Below are positions 7,225 to 14,546 of a DNA stretch of 26,225 nucleotides, in pieces; within the stretch, counting starts at the first letter, position 1, and every line of letters starts with the position of its first letter. Below the pieces are notes generated by a model. That model ran no database searches and was not told the DNA's origin. It worked only from the letters and a program-made list of their open reading frames with translations. A program made the translations under genes and the position numbers. The stretch comes from DAIDAN01 sp049303335 (GTDB lineage: Archaea > Aenigmatarchaeota > Aenigmatarchaeia > Aenigmatarchaeales > DAIDAN01): contig JBAQNA010000046.1 of assembly GCA_049303335.1 (NCBI GenBank), forward strand, positions 1-26,225, read 5' to 3'.

Positions 7225-7342
7225 GAGCTTTTTTCTTTGAAAAGAAAAAAGGTCAGTTGAACTCGGTTATCCCGCTTGCTGCTTTCTGATATTTTTCAAT
7301 ATCGTTCTTTTCGATTGAGCCTTTTCTTTGAAGAAAAGGCTC
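7225..7342. repeat. Two related purine/pyrimidine palindromes in a 245-bp gene-free gap
   Basis: The gap 7146-7390 holds no convincing gene. At 7317-7342 there is a perfect 26-bp inverted repeat (arm GAGCCTTTTCTT, 2-nt loop). At 7225-7252 lies an imperfect sister (GAGCTTTTTTCTT... with AAGAAAAAAGGTC). Both are preceded by TTGAGC, so they look like two copies of one element. They sit downstream of the minus-strand operon ending at 7391 and could act as terminators. TR insertion C (17265-17333) carries a similar arm and also ends in AAAGCTCA. Confidence 0.65.
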
Positions 7343-7390
7343 ATCTGCAGGCGAGTGCATGACCGTTCTGCCACCCCGGCATAATGAATG

Positions 7391-7873
7391 TTATTTCTTT
7401 TTCTTCAATATAAAATGGCAGCAATCGTCGCCGGCCGCAAGCCTTTTCGGCAATTCCAAATCAATGCCTGCTCCGGCCGCCATTCCGTTATCACCTTCCA
7501 TTGCCATGCTGCAAAGCAAGTCTATCTCGTCTTTTGTGCAGCCGACTTTCTTCCATGCTTCCACGAGAGGGCAGTATGTAAATTTCTGTTCGTCCTGCCG
7601 TTCTGTTTTTTCTGTTGTGGATGAAAATACAAGATGATTTATTCCCTTGTTATGCATGTCTATCCAATCATGCGGGCTTTTCACGTTCGGGTTCTGGGCT
7701 GATTTTATTTTTCCATACTCGTAAATCGCCTTTCTTGCAATTGATTCCGCTTTTTCAGAACAGAAATCCGCTTTCATCTGCTTGAACAAGACATACAGCC
7801 AAAGTGCCCTGTCTTCTATCACCGACCTCACAAGCGTTACTGTTTTTTCATCGAAGTCTGATTTTTCTTCCAT
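7391..7873 (-). CDS. ATC hydrolase-like (L-2-amino-thiazoline-4-carboxylate hydrolase) protein
   Basis: 160 residues from ATG 7873, which has GGTGAT three nt upstream and overlaps the upstream stop (TGATG). The C-terminal half carries the family signature CPLVEAWKKVGC, EIDLLCSMAMEGDNGM and ELPKRLAAGDDCCHF. This matches the small L-2-amino-thiazoline-4-carboxylic acid hydrolase-like family (PF14196, from memory). The founding activity opens a thiazoline ring on the way to L-cysteine, but most members are untested. The several conserved Cys (CPL, GC, LLC, DCC) and the sulfur-rich neighbourhood are consistent with a cysteine- or redox-related function. It is co-transcribed with the unknown gene at 7873-9018. 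Confidence 0.7.
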   Translation of the reverse strand: MEEKSDFDEKTVTLVRSVIEDRALWLYVLFKQMKADFCSEKAESIARKAIYEYGKIKSAQNPNVKSPHDWIDMHNKGINHLVFSSTTEKTERQDEQKFTYCPLVEAWKKVGCTKDEIDLLCSMAMEGDNGMAAGAGIDLELPKRLAAGDDCCHFILKKKK

Positions 7874-9018
7874 CAAATCACCAATTCATTTCCTATTCTT
7901 AATATCTTTCCGTCTATCGCATAGCCGCTTTGCAATCTTTCAGGCGTAAGCACATCGATAACATTACTTCCTTTTTTATCCCGATACTCAATTCCAGTCC
8001 CCTGCCAAGGGCTTGTAATACTGTCTTTTCTAATCGGCCATATGTCAACCCTTCCGCTTTTATTTCCGTTGCCTTTGACAAGACCAAGCCTTATCGTATT
8101 GTTCCATTCATCAAAAACATCTATCTTCTCGTCAATTATGTGGAGCAATTTGTATTTTTTTATGGCATCATCAACATCTACTTCCTCCCCGTTTTCCCTG
8201 AATTCTTTCGGATAGATATTTTTTATGGCATGCTTTCTTTCCTGAACCACGTCCATACCCAGACCGGAAAACCATCTTTCCGTTTCTTCTTTGGCTTCTT
8301 GCTCTATTTTTTCTATATTCTTCCTTTTCTTTTTATAGAAGCATCCGATATCCCTTACTTCAATGTCATAATCCCTTGCCATCGCGCTAAGCTTATCTTC
8401 ATAGTTTAGAGAAAGCTTCCGGCTGGTTCCGTTAGCTTGGGCAGCAAGCTCTCCCGCAGTCACCAATATTATTTCCATAGAATTCTGCTTGTAGTTGCTT
8501 TCTATTTCTTTTTTTAGCGAATTAAGTTGTTTTAACATACCTTTTTCGGCAATATCCGGTTCAAATGTTGGTTCGCGCCGTTTTCCCCTTTTCAAGACTG
8601 TGTTGCCGTTATTGACAATTTTGACTTCAAACCCCGTCACGTAAGGATTTTTTACGGCACCGCCGTAAGCAACAGCGCGCATCGGCTTGTCGGTGGATAT
8701 GGAATCAAGCACTTTTGAAAAAAGCGCAAACTTCTGCTCCGGATTCTCAGAACCCATTCTAAATCTTTTGTCTGTGATTGTGCCGACAATCTTTGAGGAA
8801 GTTTTATATTCTTCATTTATGCCGCTATGCGTTGCCAAGACATTGGAGAAACCTGTATAATCAAAAGAATTTAGTCTGTCTATAAGAGGCTTCTTCTCTT
8901 TTTCCGGAAGAAAACCATCCTTGATGTTGTAAAACAAACGTATTAGAAGCGGATTATTGCTATATTGCCGGCTGCCAGAATCAGTTCTCAAACCCTTTTC
9001 CTGAGCAAAGTAATTCAC
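7873..9018 (-). CDS. Hypothetical protein, 381 residues
   Basis: The only possible in-frame start downstream of a TGA at 9031-9033 is GTG 9018. The protein is soluble, charged and Lys/Glu-rich, with a probable helical segment KNIEKIEQEAKEETERW and a C-terminal beta-rich part (SGRVDIWPIRKDSI, KGSNVIDVLTPERL). A region with IILVTAGELAAQANGTSRK may be a nucleotide- or ligand-binding strand-loop-helix, but no known motif fits. It heads a two-gene unit with the ATC hydrolase-like gene; a TATA-like TTAAATAC lies near 9066-9073. I do not recognise a family. Confidence 0.7.
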   Translation of the reverse strand: MNYFAQEKGLRTDSGSRQYSNNPLLIRLFYNIKDGFLPEKEKKPLIDRLNSFDYTGFSNVLATHSGINEEYKTSSKIVGTITDKRFRMGSENPEQKFALFSKVLDSISTDKPMRAVAYGGAVKNPYVTGFEVKIVNNGNTVLKRGKRREPTFEPDIAEKGMLKQLNSLKKEIESNYKQNSMEIILVTAGELAAQANGTSRKLSLNYEDKLSAMARDYDIEVRDIGCFYKKKRKNIEKIEQEAKEETERWFSGLGMDVVQERKHAIKNIYPKEFRENGEEVDVDDAIKKYKLLHIIDEKIDVFDEWNNTIRLGLVKGNGNKSGRVDIWPIRKDSITSPWQGTGIEYRDKKGSNVIDVLTPERLQSGYAIDGKILRIGNELVI

Positions 9019-9111
9019 CAGCCATCTGACTCACCATTGTTAGCAGTATTCGTTGGTTCGGAAAGTATTTAAGCCTTTTGGAGCAGTTATAAAATTCGCG
9101 CCGTAAGCATG

Positions 9112-9119
9112 TTTATAAG
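9112..9119 (+). promoter_or_regulatory. TATA box of the 72-residue membrane protein gene
   Basis: TTTATAAG centred 25 nt before ATG 9140, which predicts a leaderless transcript. Confidence 0.55.
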
Positions 9120-9139
9120 TTTGCAGATTAATTTCTGCT

Positions 9140-9358
9140 ATGCCAAACGCAAAAACCGTTTCATGCTCCGCACTGCTCGTCATCCTGATGCTGTCCGCGT
9201 ATATGTATCTCCAGAATTATGTCTATCCGCAGACGGTCGGCAAGCCGTTCGGGGGCATGATATTTTTTGGCGCGTTTAGCGCGGTTTTCACGGCTGTAGC
9301 CACAATATCTTACCTTTTGCTGAGGGTTGTCCTGACATCTTTTTCCCGCACATATTAA
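9140..9358 (+). CDS. Small two-TM membrane protein
   Basis: 72 residues with two hydrophobic helices (about 8-27 and 37-62), a short outside loop NYVYPQTVGKPFGG and a basic/Thr C-terminus SFSRTY. One Cys lies near the N-terminus. A TATA box at 9112-9119 supports real expression. The stop codon overlaps the iscU stop by three bases (convergent genes). Family and function are not recognised. Confidence 0.6.
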   Translation: MPNAKTVSCSALLVILMLSAYMYLQNYVYPQTVGKPFGGMIFFGAFSAVFTAVATISYLLLRVVLTSFSRTY

Positions 9359-9822
9359 TGCTCGTGCTCGGACATTCTCTTTGTTCTTTCGTGATGCTCC
9401 TCAAGCGCCTTCGGAATCGGCTTGCCGTTCTTTGAGAGATAGTCATAAATGGCCTCGTATAATCCGTCCGCCGCGAGGTTCGAGCAGTGCAGCTTCACGG
9501 GCGGCAAGTCCCCGAGCGCATCCTTCACGTCGTCCCTCGTTATCTTCATCGCTTCGGAAAATGTTTTCCCCTTCGCGAGCTCCGTGATCATCGAACTGGT
9601 GGCGATAGCGGCGGCGCAGCCCAGCGTCCTGAATTTTATGTCCTTTATCACTTCCTCCTTTTTTCCGTTTGCGGTTTTCTCGCCGACTTTTATGTAAATC
9701 CACATCACGTCCCCGCAAACCGGGTTCCCGACCTTCCCCACGCCGTCCGCGTCCTTTATCTCGCCCATGTTCTTCGGGTTGAGAAAATGCTCCATCGTCT
9801 TTTTCGAGTATGTCACGGACAT
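9355..9822 (-). CDS. iscU: Fe-S cluster scaffold IscU/NifU
   Basis: 155 residues from ATG 9822, with GGTG about 10 nt upstream; an in-frame GTG at 9834 is less likely. It receives sulfur from IscS and iron to build [2Fe-2S]/[4Fe-4S] clusters in the cytoplasm. The three cluster ligands are present: Cys36 in GNPVCGD with Asp38, Cys69 in TLGCAAAIA, and Cys113 in LHCS with His112. The LPPVK stretch just before is the HscA/partner-binding type motif. The C-terminus is an extra charged His/Glu tail (EEHHERTKRMSEHEH) that may bind metal. It is the last gene of the iscS-ferredoxin-methyltransferase-iscU group, 17 nt after the methyltransferase stop. Confidence 0.95.
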   Translation of the reverse strand: MSVTYSKKTMEHFLNPKNMGEIKDADGVGKVGNPVCGDVMWIYIKVGEKTANGKKEEVIKDIKFRTLGCAAAIATSSMITELAKGKTFSEAMKITRDDVKDALGDLPPVKLHCSNLAADGLYEAIYDYLSKNGKPIPKALEEHHERTKRMSEHEH

Positions 9823-9839
9823 TTTTTGATACACCGCTT

Positions 9840-10424
9840 TTATTTTTTCAAAACCAAAACCAGTATTTTATGTTTGTGCAACCTGGGCTTTTCGTCCGTT
9901 ACTTCGATTTCATTCTGCTTCAGCATCTTGAATTTGCCGAAAGCCAATATCGCCTGTTCGGCCGAATATTTCTTTATTACTTCATTTGTATGCGGATATG
10001 TTGTGGTTAAGACAATGCTTAAAAGGCAGACACCGTTTTTCTTTAATACTCTAAAGATTTCTTCTGATGACCTTTTCAAATCCGTAAAATGCAGTGCGGA
10101 GTTTGAATAAACTCCGTCAAAACTCTCATCCCCGTATGAAAGCTTCTCGGCGCTCATCAACTCAAATCTTATTTTCAAGCCTTCTTTTCCTGCAGTCTGT
10201 TTCGCTTTTTTTATCGCTTCTTCTGAAATATCAACTCCCGCAACATCGAAACCTTTCTTTGCGAAAAATATGCAGTCCCTTCCACTTCCGCAGCCGATAT
10301 CCAATACCGAGCTTTTTGGTTTCAACATTTCTGAAAATTCTTCCGCGCCTTTTGAGTGCCCCTCTTCCCAATGAACGCCTTTTTTGTATGCCTCGTCCCA
10401 GTATTCAGAGTCTTTCCCCGTCAT
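9840..10424 (-). CDS. Class I SAM-dependent methyltransferase
   Basis: 194 residues. Motif I VLDIGCGSGRDCIFF begins near residue 40, followed by VAGVDISEEAIKKA (motif II) and DESFDGVYSNSALHF (motif IV/V). The N-terminus EYWDEAYKKGVHWEEGH resembles thiopurine/tellurite-type (TehB-like) methyltransferases, suggesting a small-molecule or thiol/metalloid substrate, but the substrate cannot be read from the sequence. It starts 4 nt after the ferredoxin stop and lies within the Fe-S assembly group, so it is co-transcribed with it. The GCGSG loop is intact. Confidence 0.85.
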   Translation of the reverse strand: MTGKDSEYWDEAYKKGVHWEEGHSKGAEEFSEMLKPKSSVLDIGCGSGRDCIFFAKKGFDVAGVDISEEAIKKAKQTAGKEGLKIRFELMSAEKLSYGDESFDGVYSNSALHFTDLKRSSEEIFRVLKKNGVCLLSIVLTTTYPHTNEVIKKYSAEQAILAFGKFKMLKQNEIEVTDEKPRLHKHKILVLVLKK

Positions 10425-10428
10425 TCAA

Positions 10429-10602
10429 TCAGCTTATTTTTATCGCGTTCACGGGACAGCCGTCCGCAGCCTCCTTTGCGCAGCCGCCTTTCTGGCTCTT
10501 CACTTCCGCCTTGCCGTCGCTCCCGAGCTCGAACATGTCCGAGCAGACCGCGGTGCAGGCTCCGCATCCTATGCAGGTTTCCTTGTCAACTTTTACAACC
10601 AT
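10429..10602 (-). CDS. Small [4Fe-4S] ferredoxin
   Basis: 57 residues, short enough to be missed by length filters. ATG 10602 has GGTGAT three nt upstream (10606-10611). Ligands are Cys10, Cys13 and Cys16 in CIGCGAC and Cys49 in DGCP, giving one cubane cluster. Cys20 and Cys41 are left over at the positions where archaeal one-cluster ferredoxins such as that of Pyrococcus carry a structural disulfide. It probably supplies electrons for Fe-S assembly with IscS and IscU next to it. A TATA-like TTTATTAAAA (10669-10678) suggests its own promoter in the 121-bp gap after iscS. Confidence 0.92.
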   Translation of the reverse strand: MVVKVDKETCIGCGACTAVCSDMFELGSDGKAEVKSQKGGCAKEAADGCPVNAIKIS

Positions 10603-10723
10603 CAAATCACCTTCATTACGACTTGAATTAAGCGACGGATTGCTGTTTCCGAAAAATAATTCAACCGTTTTTAATAAACTTTCAGAACGCTTCCTTAAAA
10701 GCCTTTTGCTGAAACCTCATTTC

Positions 10724-11875
10724 TCAAAACGGCGAAATCTTCCTCAAGTTTTCTATGATTGACGGCAGGACTTTGACAACATAATCAACGTCCGCTTTTG
10801 TTGTGTACAGCCCCATTGTCAGCCGCAGGCTCCCGTGCGCCTCTTCCGGCTTCAATCCCAGCGCGAGAAGGACGTGGCTCGGCTCCAATTTTGTCGAGGA
10901 ACAGGCGCTTCCCGTCGAAGCTGCAACGCCTTTCGCGTCAAGATGCAGAACTATCGACTCGCCTTCCACGCCAAGGAACCCGAAGTTCGCGTTGTCGGCA
11001 AGCCTGTGCTGCAAAGAGCCGTTAACCCACGAATCCTTTATCTTCAAAACTTCCTTGACAAGGTAATCGCGAAGCTTTCTCTGCCTTTCCATTTCCGTTT
11101 TCATTTCAGCGCACCCGAGCTCCGCGGCTTTCGCGAAGCCGACGACTCCGGGAATGTTTTCCGTTGTGGAGCGCATTCCGCGCTCGTGCCCGCCGCCGTG
11201 CAGCAGCGGCTCGATTTTTATTCCCTTTCTTATGTAAAGCGCGCCGACTCCCTGCGGCCCGTAATTTTTATGCGCGTCTATTGTCAGCATGTCTATGCCC
11301 ATCTTCTTTACGTCAATCGGGACTTTCGTGAAGCTCTGGCACGCGTCCGTATGGAAAAGCGCGCCTTTTTCCCTGCAAACTTTTGCAATCGCGCCGATGT
11401 CGTTTATCGTGCCGATCTCGTTATTCACGTGCATTATCGAAACCACAAGCGTGTCCTTTCTTATTGCACTTCTCACGTCATCCAGTTTTACAAGCCCGTC
11501 CTTTCCAACGGGAAGGTATGTTACGGACGCGCCGCGGCTTTCCAGCCATCCGCTTGCATTAAGAATACATTCGTGCTCTATATTTGATGTTATGATGTGC
11601 CCCTTATTTTGGTTTGCAAAGAATAATCCTTTGAGCGCCCAATTGTTCGCCTCAGTGCCACCGGACGTGAAATAAATTTCATCGGGCTCCGCCCCGATTT
11701 GCTTCGCAACCGTTGCACGCGACTCTTCAAGCGCCTTCTTCGCCTGCTGCCCGAAACTGTGCAGCGAGGAGGCGTTGCCGTGCTTTTTCGCAAAGAACGG
11801 CTCCATCGCTTTCAGCGCTTCCTCGCGCACCGGGCGCGACGCGGCATAGTCAAAATAAATCTTTTTTGTAGCCAT
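10724..11875 (-). CDS. iscS: Cysteine desulfurase IscS/NifS
   Basis: 383 residues from ATG 11875 (MATKKIYFDYAA); the longer reading to 11929 adds 18 residues unlike the family. It removes sulfur from cysteine using PLP, for Fe-S clusters and, with ThiI, for tRNA thiolation. Visible sites are the SGGTEANNWA PLP-phosphate region at 71-80, HTDACQ with Asp177, the PLP lysine Lys203 in DAHKNYGPQG, and the catalytic Cys325 on the loop STGSACSS. The position of that Cys matches group I (IscS-like) enzymes. It has a TATA box at 11898-11907 and leads the ferredoxin-methyltransferase-iscU group. Confidence 0.96.
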   Translation of the reverse strand: MATKKIYFDYAASRPVREEALKAMEPFFAKKHGNASSLHSFGQQAKKALEESRATVAKQIGAEPDEIYFTSGGTEANNWALKGLFFANQNKGHIITSNIEHECILNASGWLESRGASVTYLPVGKDGLVKLDDVRSAIRKDTLVVSIMHVNNEIGTINDIGAIAKVCREKGALFHTDACQSFTKVPIDVKKMGIDMLTIDAHKNYGPQGVGALYIRKGIKIEPLLHGGGHERGMRSTTENIPGVVGFAKAAELGCAEMKTEMERQRKLRDYLVKEVLKIKDSWVNGSLQHRLADNANFGFLGVEGESIVLHLDAKGVAASTGSACSSTKLEPSHVLLALGLKPEEAHGSLRLTMGLYTTKADVDYVVKVLPSIIENLRKISPF

Positions 11876-11897
11876 ACAACTTATTATAACGCCGTTT

Positions 11898-11907
11898 CTT
11901 TTAAAGG
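11898..11907 (-). promoter_or_regulatory. TATA box of iscS
   Basis: CCTTTAAAAG on the minus strand, centred about 28 nt before ATG 11875, which predicts a leaderless iscS mRNA and supports that start. Confidence 0.5.
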
Positions 11908-11958
11908 TTTGGAAGGTGTTATAATGCAATATCGACAGTTATTTAAACAAGTAATGCC

Positions 11959-11987
11959 ATATATATTAATAGCTACTTTTAGGTGAT
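11959..11987 (+). promoter_or_regulatory. TATA box and Shine-Dalgarno of the AbiEii-like gene
   Basis: ATATATAT at 11959-11968 lies about 27 nt before ATG 11991, and AGGTGAT at 11981-11987 is 3 nt before it. Both elements match the pattern seen at other genes in the window. Confidence 0.5.
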
Positions 11988-11990
11988 TAT

Positions 11991-12728
11991 ATGACTTCAA
12001 CAAATCGTGGACATAACATTGACGATAAGATAGTGCAAGAAAGCTTTCATGTTATAGAAGGATTTGAGATTTTCTTAGATATAATAGGAGATTATGCCAT
12101 AGGCGGCGGAGTTGCAACCCAACTGCATTTAAAGGAAAAAAGAAAAGACTACGAGAGATTTATCAGGCGAACTGGGGATGTTGATGTTTTTGTAACCGAA
12201 AGAATATCTAAAGATAAATTTCACAGGTTGGTTAACGGCATTGAACCGTCGCACCCTTATAAAATCAAGTCTGATATATCAAGAACATGTTATGAAATGA
12301 TATTGGAAACCGATTTGCCGCATTATGAGGCTTTTTCTATTCATATTCCGCGTTACACTGTCGGACGTTTTGACAAAGTGAAAGAAAAAGAAATAAAAAA
12401 CATAACATCTTCCATCGAAATCAGGACGGATGACGCAGAAGTAAGGGTTGAGAGTCCGGAAGATATTATAAGAGAAAAGATGGGAAGATCAAAAAATGTT
12501 TCAGGAAATGAAGAAATTGTAAATCAATGGATTTCAAAAATGGATAAGATTATTGAAGAAAATCCTGACATTGGCAAACATATGATAGATGAAGTCAGGT
12601 ATGGTATTGGTATGTCGATAGAGAATAGTGGATTTTATTCTAAAAGAACCAAAGAATTGCTGAAGGAATTAAAAGTCAAGAAAGACGCTTACGACATAGC
12701 GTGCCTAAGTAGCATTCATAAAGAATAA
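11991..12728 (+). CDS. AbiEii-like nucleotidyltransferase
   Basis: 245 residues. The N-terminal part contains YAIGGGVATQLHL near residue 34 followed by RRTGDVDVFV near 60: the GG and DxD metal-binding pattern of the polymerase-beta nucleotidyltransferase fold, with the T-x-D-V-D form typical of AbiEii/MenT-like enzymes. A helical C-terminal part has SPEDIIREKMGR, also common in this group. AbiEii/MenT toxins modify tRNA ends and usually pair with AbiEi; no antitoxin gene is adjacent, so this is an orphan or acts alone. The gene is clearly more AT-rich than its neighbours (many AAA, ATA, GAT codons), hinting at recent acquisition. Confidence 0.7.
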   Translation: MTSTNRGHNIDDKIVQESFHVIEGFEIFLDIIGDYAIGGGVATQLHLKEKRKDYERFIRRTGDVDVFVTERISKDKFHRLVNGIEPSHPYKIKSDISRTCYEMILETDLPHYEAFSIHIPRYTVGRFDKVKEKEIKNITSSIEIRTDDAEVRVESPEDIIREKMGRSKNVSGNEEIVNQWISKMDKIIEENPDIGKHMIDEVRYGIGMSIENSGFYSKRTKELLKELKVKKDAYDIACLSSIHKE

Positions 12729-12822
12729 AGCTTCTCACATTCCGATTTTGGTCAAGCAAGTCTTTTTTCAGATGCTTTTATAAACTTCCGCGAATAACGG
12801 TGTTATTAAGAGTGTGATATTT

Positions 12823-13209
12823 GTGAAACCGCTGTGCGAAATAATAGTACTTGACGTGATGCCTACCGTGCGCGCGCTCATAGCGAAAGAGCTTGTGGAA
12901 AAGCACGGGCTCACGCAGGCGGCCGCGGCAAAAAAGCTCGGGATGACCCAGCCCGCGATTTCGCAGTACCGCAGAAACCTTCGCGGCGGGAAAGTTGAAA
13001 TCATGGAAAAGGACAGTGAAGTAATGGGAAAGATAAACTCAATCGCGGAGCGCATTGCGAAGGGCGAGCTCTCGCACGTGGACGCCACAACCGAGTTCTG
13101 CGAAATCTGCAGGATGATGCGGCAGCGCCTGCTTCTCTGCGAGACCCACAGGAAATACATGTCCGGACTGGAGAACTGCAGGATTTGCGAGAAGAAGGCG
13201 GTCTGCTGA
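12823..13209 (+). CDS. Archaeal HTH transcriptional regulator with Cys-rich C-terminus
   Basis: 128 residues from GTG 12823 (MKPLCEIIVLDV); GTG 12814 would add three. Starting with ...PCE/LCEIIV... agrees with related archaeal regulators, so the internal ATG 12859 is rejected. The helix-turn-helix is LTQAAAAKKLGMTQPAISQY. The C-terminal part has CEIC, then LLLC, then CRIC and a final Cys (KKAVC), a likely Fe-S or zinc-binding domain. It may sense redox or Fe-S status, which would suit the adjoining isc-like genes and thiol proteins. A TATA-like TTTTATAAAC lies near 12775-12784. The target genes are unknown. Confidence 0.82.
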   Translation: MKPLCEIIVLDVMPTVRALIAKELVEKHGLTQAAAAKKLGMTQPAISQYRRNLRGGKVEIMEKDSEVMGKINSIAERIAKGELSHVDATTEFCEICRMMRQRLLLCETHRKYMSGLENCRICEKKAVC

Positions 13210-13305
13210 AAGAATAAATCTATCTTCTTCCAACATATTTCTATAAAAACCTACACATCAAAATTATCAGATTTCTACAATAACGCAGTTGAAGCTTACA
13301 GAAAC

Positions 13306-13392
13306 ATGGACGGCAGGACGAAAACCATAATTGTATTATGCACAGCTGCAGCAATTGGTTCTGCAAACCTTTATCTTACACTGCCAAGATAG
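13306..13392 (+). CDS. Possible 28-residue membrane peptide
   Basis: ATG 13306 opens MDGRTKTIIVLCTAAAIG and ends in LYLTLPR: a short basic head and one hydrophobic helix. The frame is open back to 13210, with an amphipathic-looking stretch (SDFYNNAVEAYRN) but no normal start codon upstream. A TATA-like CTATAAAAA lies near 13241-13249. It fills an otherwise empty 220-bp gap. No homolog is known to me, so it may be chance. Confidence 0.3.
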   Translation: MDGRTKTIIVLCTAAAIGSANLYLTLPR

Positions 13393-13428
13393 ATTTGATA
13401 TTTTTCTATATTCCCGCGAGAAAAAACC

Positions 13429-14466
13429 TTATCCGCATCCGCCTGTTGGCGCCGCGATCGCAGCCTGCGAAGCGGCCCCGACATTCTGGCCGCATTCCGC
13501 CGGCGGATTGTTGAAAGCGGAGCAAATCGCGCTCTTGAAATCCTCGGAAGTGCGTGCTCCGTTGTAAGTTGCTCCGTTTATCACCAGAGTCGGCGAGCCG
13601 CTCACGCCGTAAGCTCCGGCAGCCTGCTCGTCAAGCTTCAGAAGCGCAAGCGAGTCGGCGCTCACGCAGGAATCTATTTTTGCGGAATCAATTCCCGTGC
13701 CGGCTTCGGAACTTTTCCAGCAGGATTCAAGGGCAGTTGCATTCTTATAAATCGGATAGCAGTTGCCGTTGAAAGAGGAAAGATAATTCCAGTATTTGTC
13801 CGGATAATTCTTCATAATGCATATCTGCCTCAAGTCCTCTCCCGCTTCGGCTGCGCCGTGCAGAGATTGCACCGAATTGATGTCGCTTCCAGCCTGCGCA
13901 ATGAACCTGACTTTCAAGTCAATCTTGCTTCCGAGCAAATCGGCAACGGGTTTCATATAGCCTTCCGCTTGGACACCGTAAGGGCAGAAACTCATAACAA
14001 AAAGCTCGACTTTCGGCTTGTCCGATTTCGGAATTGCTGCCGCGTTATTATTTCCCGCGGGAGCCGCATTTTGCTGCCCGTCAAGACTGATGCCGGACGG
14101 GAAAAGCAGTTTGCCGTCCTTTGTCATGAAAGAATTGTATTTCGTTCCGCCTACGTCGATGTTCATGCTGTACAGTCCGTTGCTCTCATTCATCGAAACC
14201 AATTTTGCGGAAGCCTGTCCCTGCAAAACCGAATTTATGTATGTCAAAGTTTTCTCGGAAGCCTGCTCCTGCGATATTGCCGCTGAAGAACTGCCGCTCG
14301 CGGACAAAAGATATCCCGCCAGGATGCCTACAACGAGCATGACAGCCGGAAGGACAAAAATATTATTATGCAACCGCTTGTGATGGTGCTTCCCGCCTTC
14401 ATTATGGCTTTCCGTTCCGCTCTCATTATGGCTTTCGCTTTTTCCGTGTTTTTCGTGCTGCTTCAT
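13429..14466 (-). CDS. His-rich, membrane-anchored DsbA-like thiol protein
   Basis: 345 residues from ATG 14466; the TTG at 14481 is rejected. The cytoplasmic N-terminus is very His-rich (about nine His in residues 4-33, including HHH), followed by a TM helix at about 36-56, a PepSY-like or linker region, and a thioredoxin-fold domain. The active site is VMSFCPYGVQ with Cys161; the usual second Cys of CxxC is Gly, so it is a one-Cys site. A helical insertion bears several more Cys (QICIMK, GNCYP, ESCWK, DSCVS), and the cis-Pro segment is GSPTLVING. The end is PTGGCG, a Cys tail recalling the QVGGC proteins. Probably an extracytoplasmic thiol protein; the His-rich tail may bind metal. Confidence 0.85.
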   Translation of the reverse strand: MKQHEKHGKSESHNESGTESHNEGGKHHHKRLHNNIFVLPAVMLVVGILAGYLLSASGSSSAAISQEQASEKTLTYINSVLQGQASAKLVSMNESNGLYSMNIDVGGTKYNSFMTKDGKLLFPSGISLDGQQNAAPAGNNNAAAIPKSDKPKVELFVMSFCPYGVQAEGYMKPVADLLGSKIDLKVRFIAQAGSDINSVQSLHGAAEAGEDLRQICIMKNYPDKYWNYLSSFNGNCYPIYKNATALESCWKSSEAGTGIDSAKIDSCVSADSLALLKLDEQAAGAYGVSGSPTLVINGATYNGARTSEDFKSAICSAFNNPPAECGQNVGAASQAAIAAPTGGCG

Positions 14467-14546
14467 AAAACTTTTTTCCAATTTCCGGCTTATATACTTA
14501 CATTTACAAATTTTGTAAAAGTTTCATTTCGCGGCAGCCGGAATTT

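Noticed and set aside
9355..9822. iscU-methyltransferase fusion or frameshift
   Set aside because: The two frames are separated by clear stops and a 17-nt gap with an RBS-like GGTG.
12859..13209. Internal ATG as start of the HTH regulator
   Set aside because: It would remove the conserved LCEIIV N-terminus; GTG 12823 fits the family better.
13429..14466. Phosphate-starvation or GILT-type thiol reductase
   Set aside because: The CPYG site lacks the CxxC of GILT and only the general DsbA-like fold is supported.
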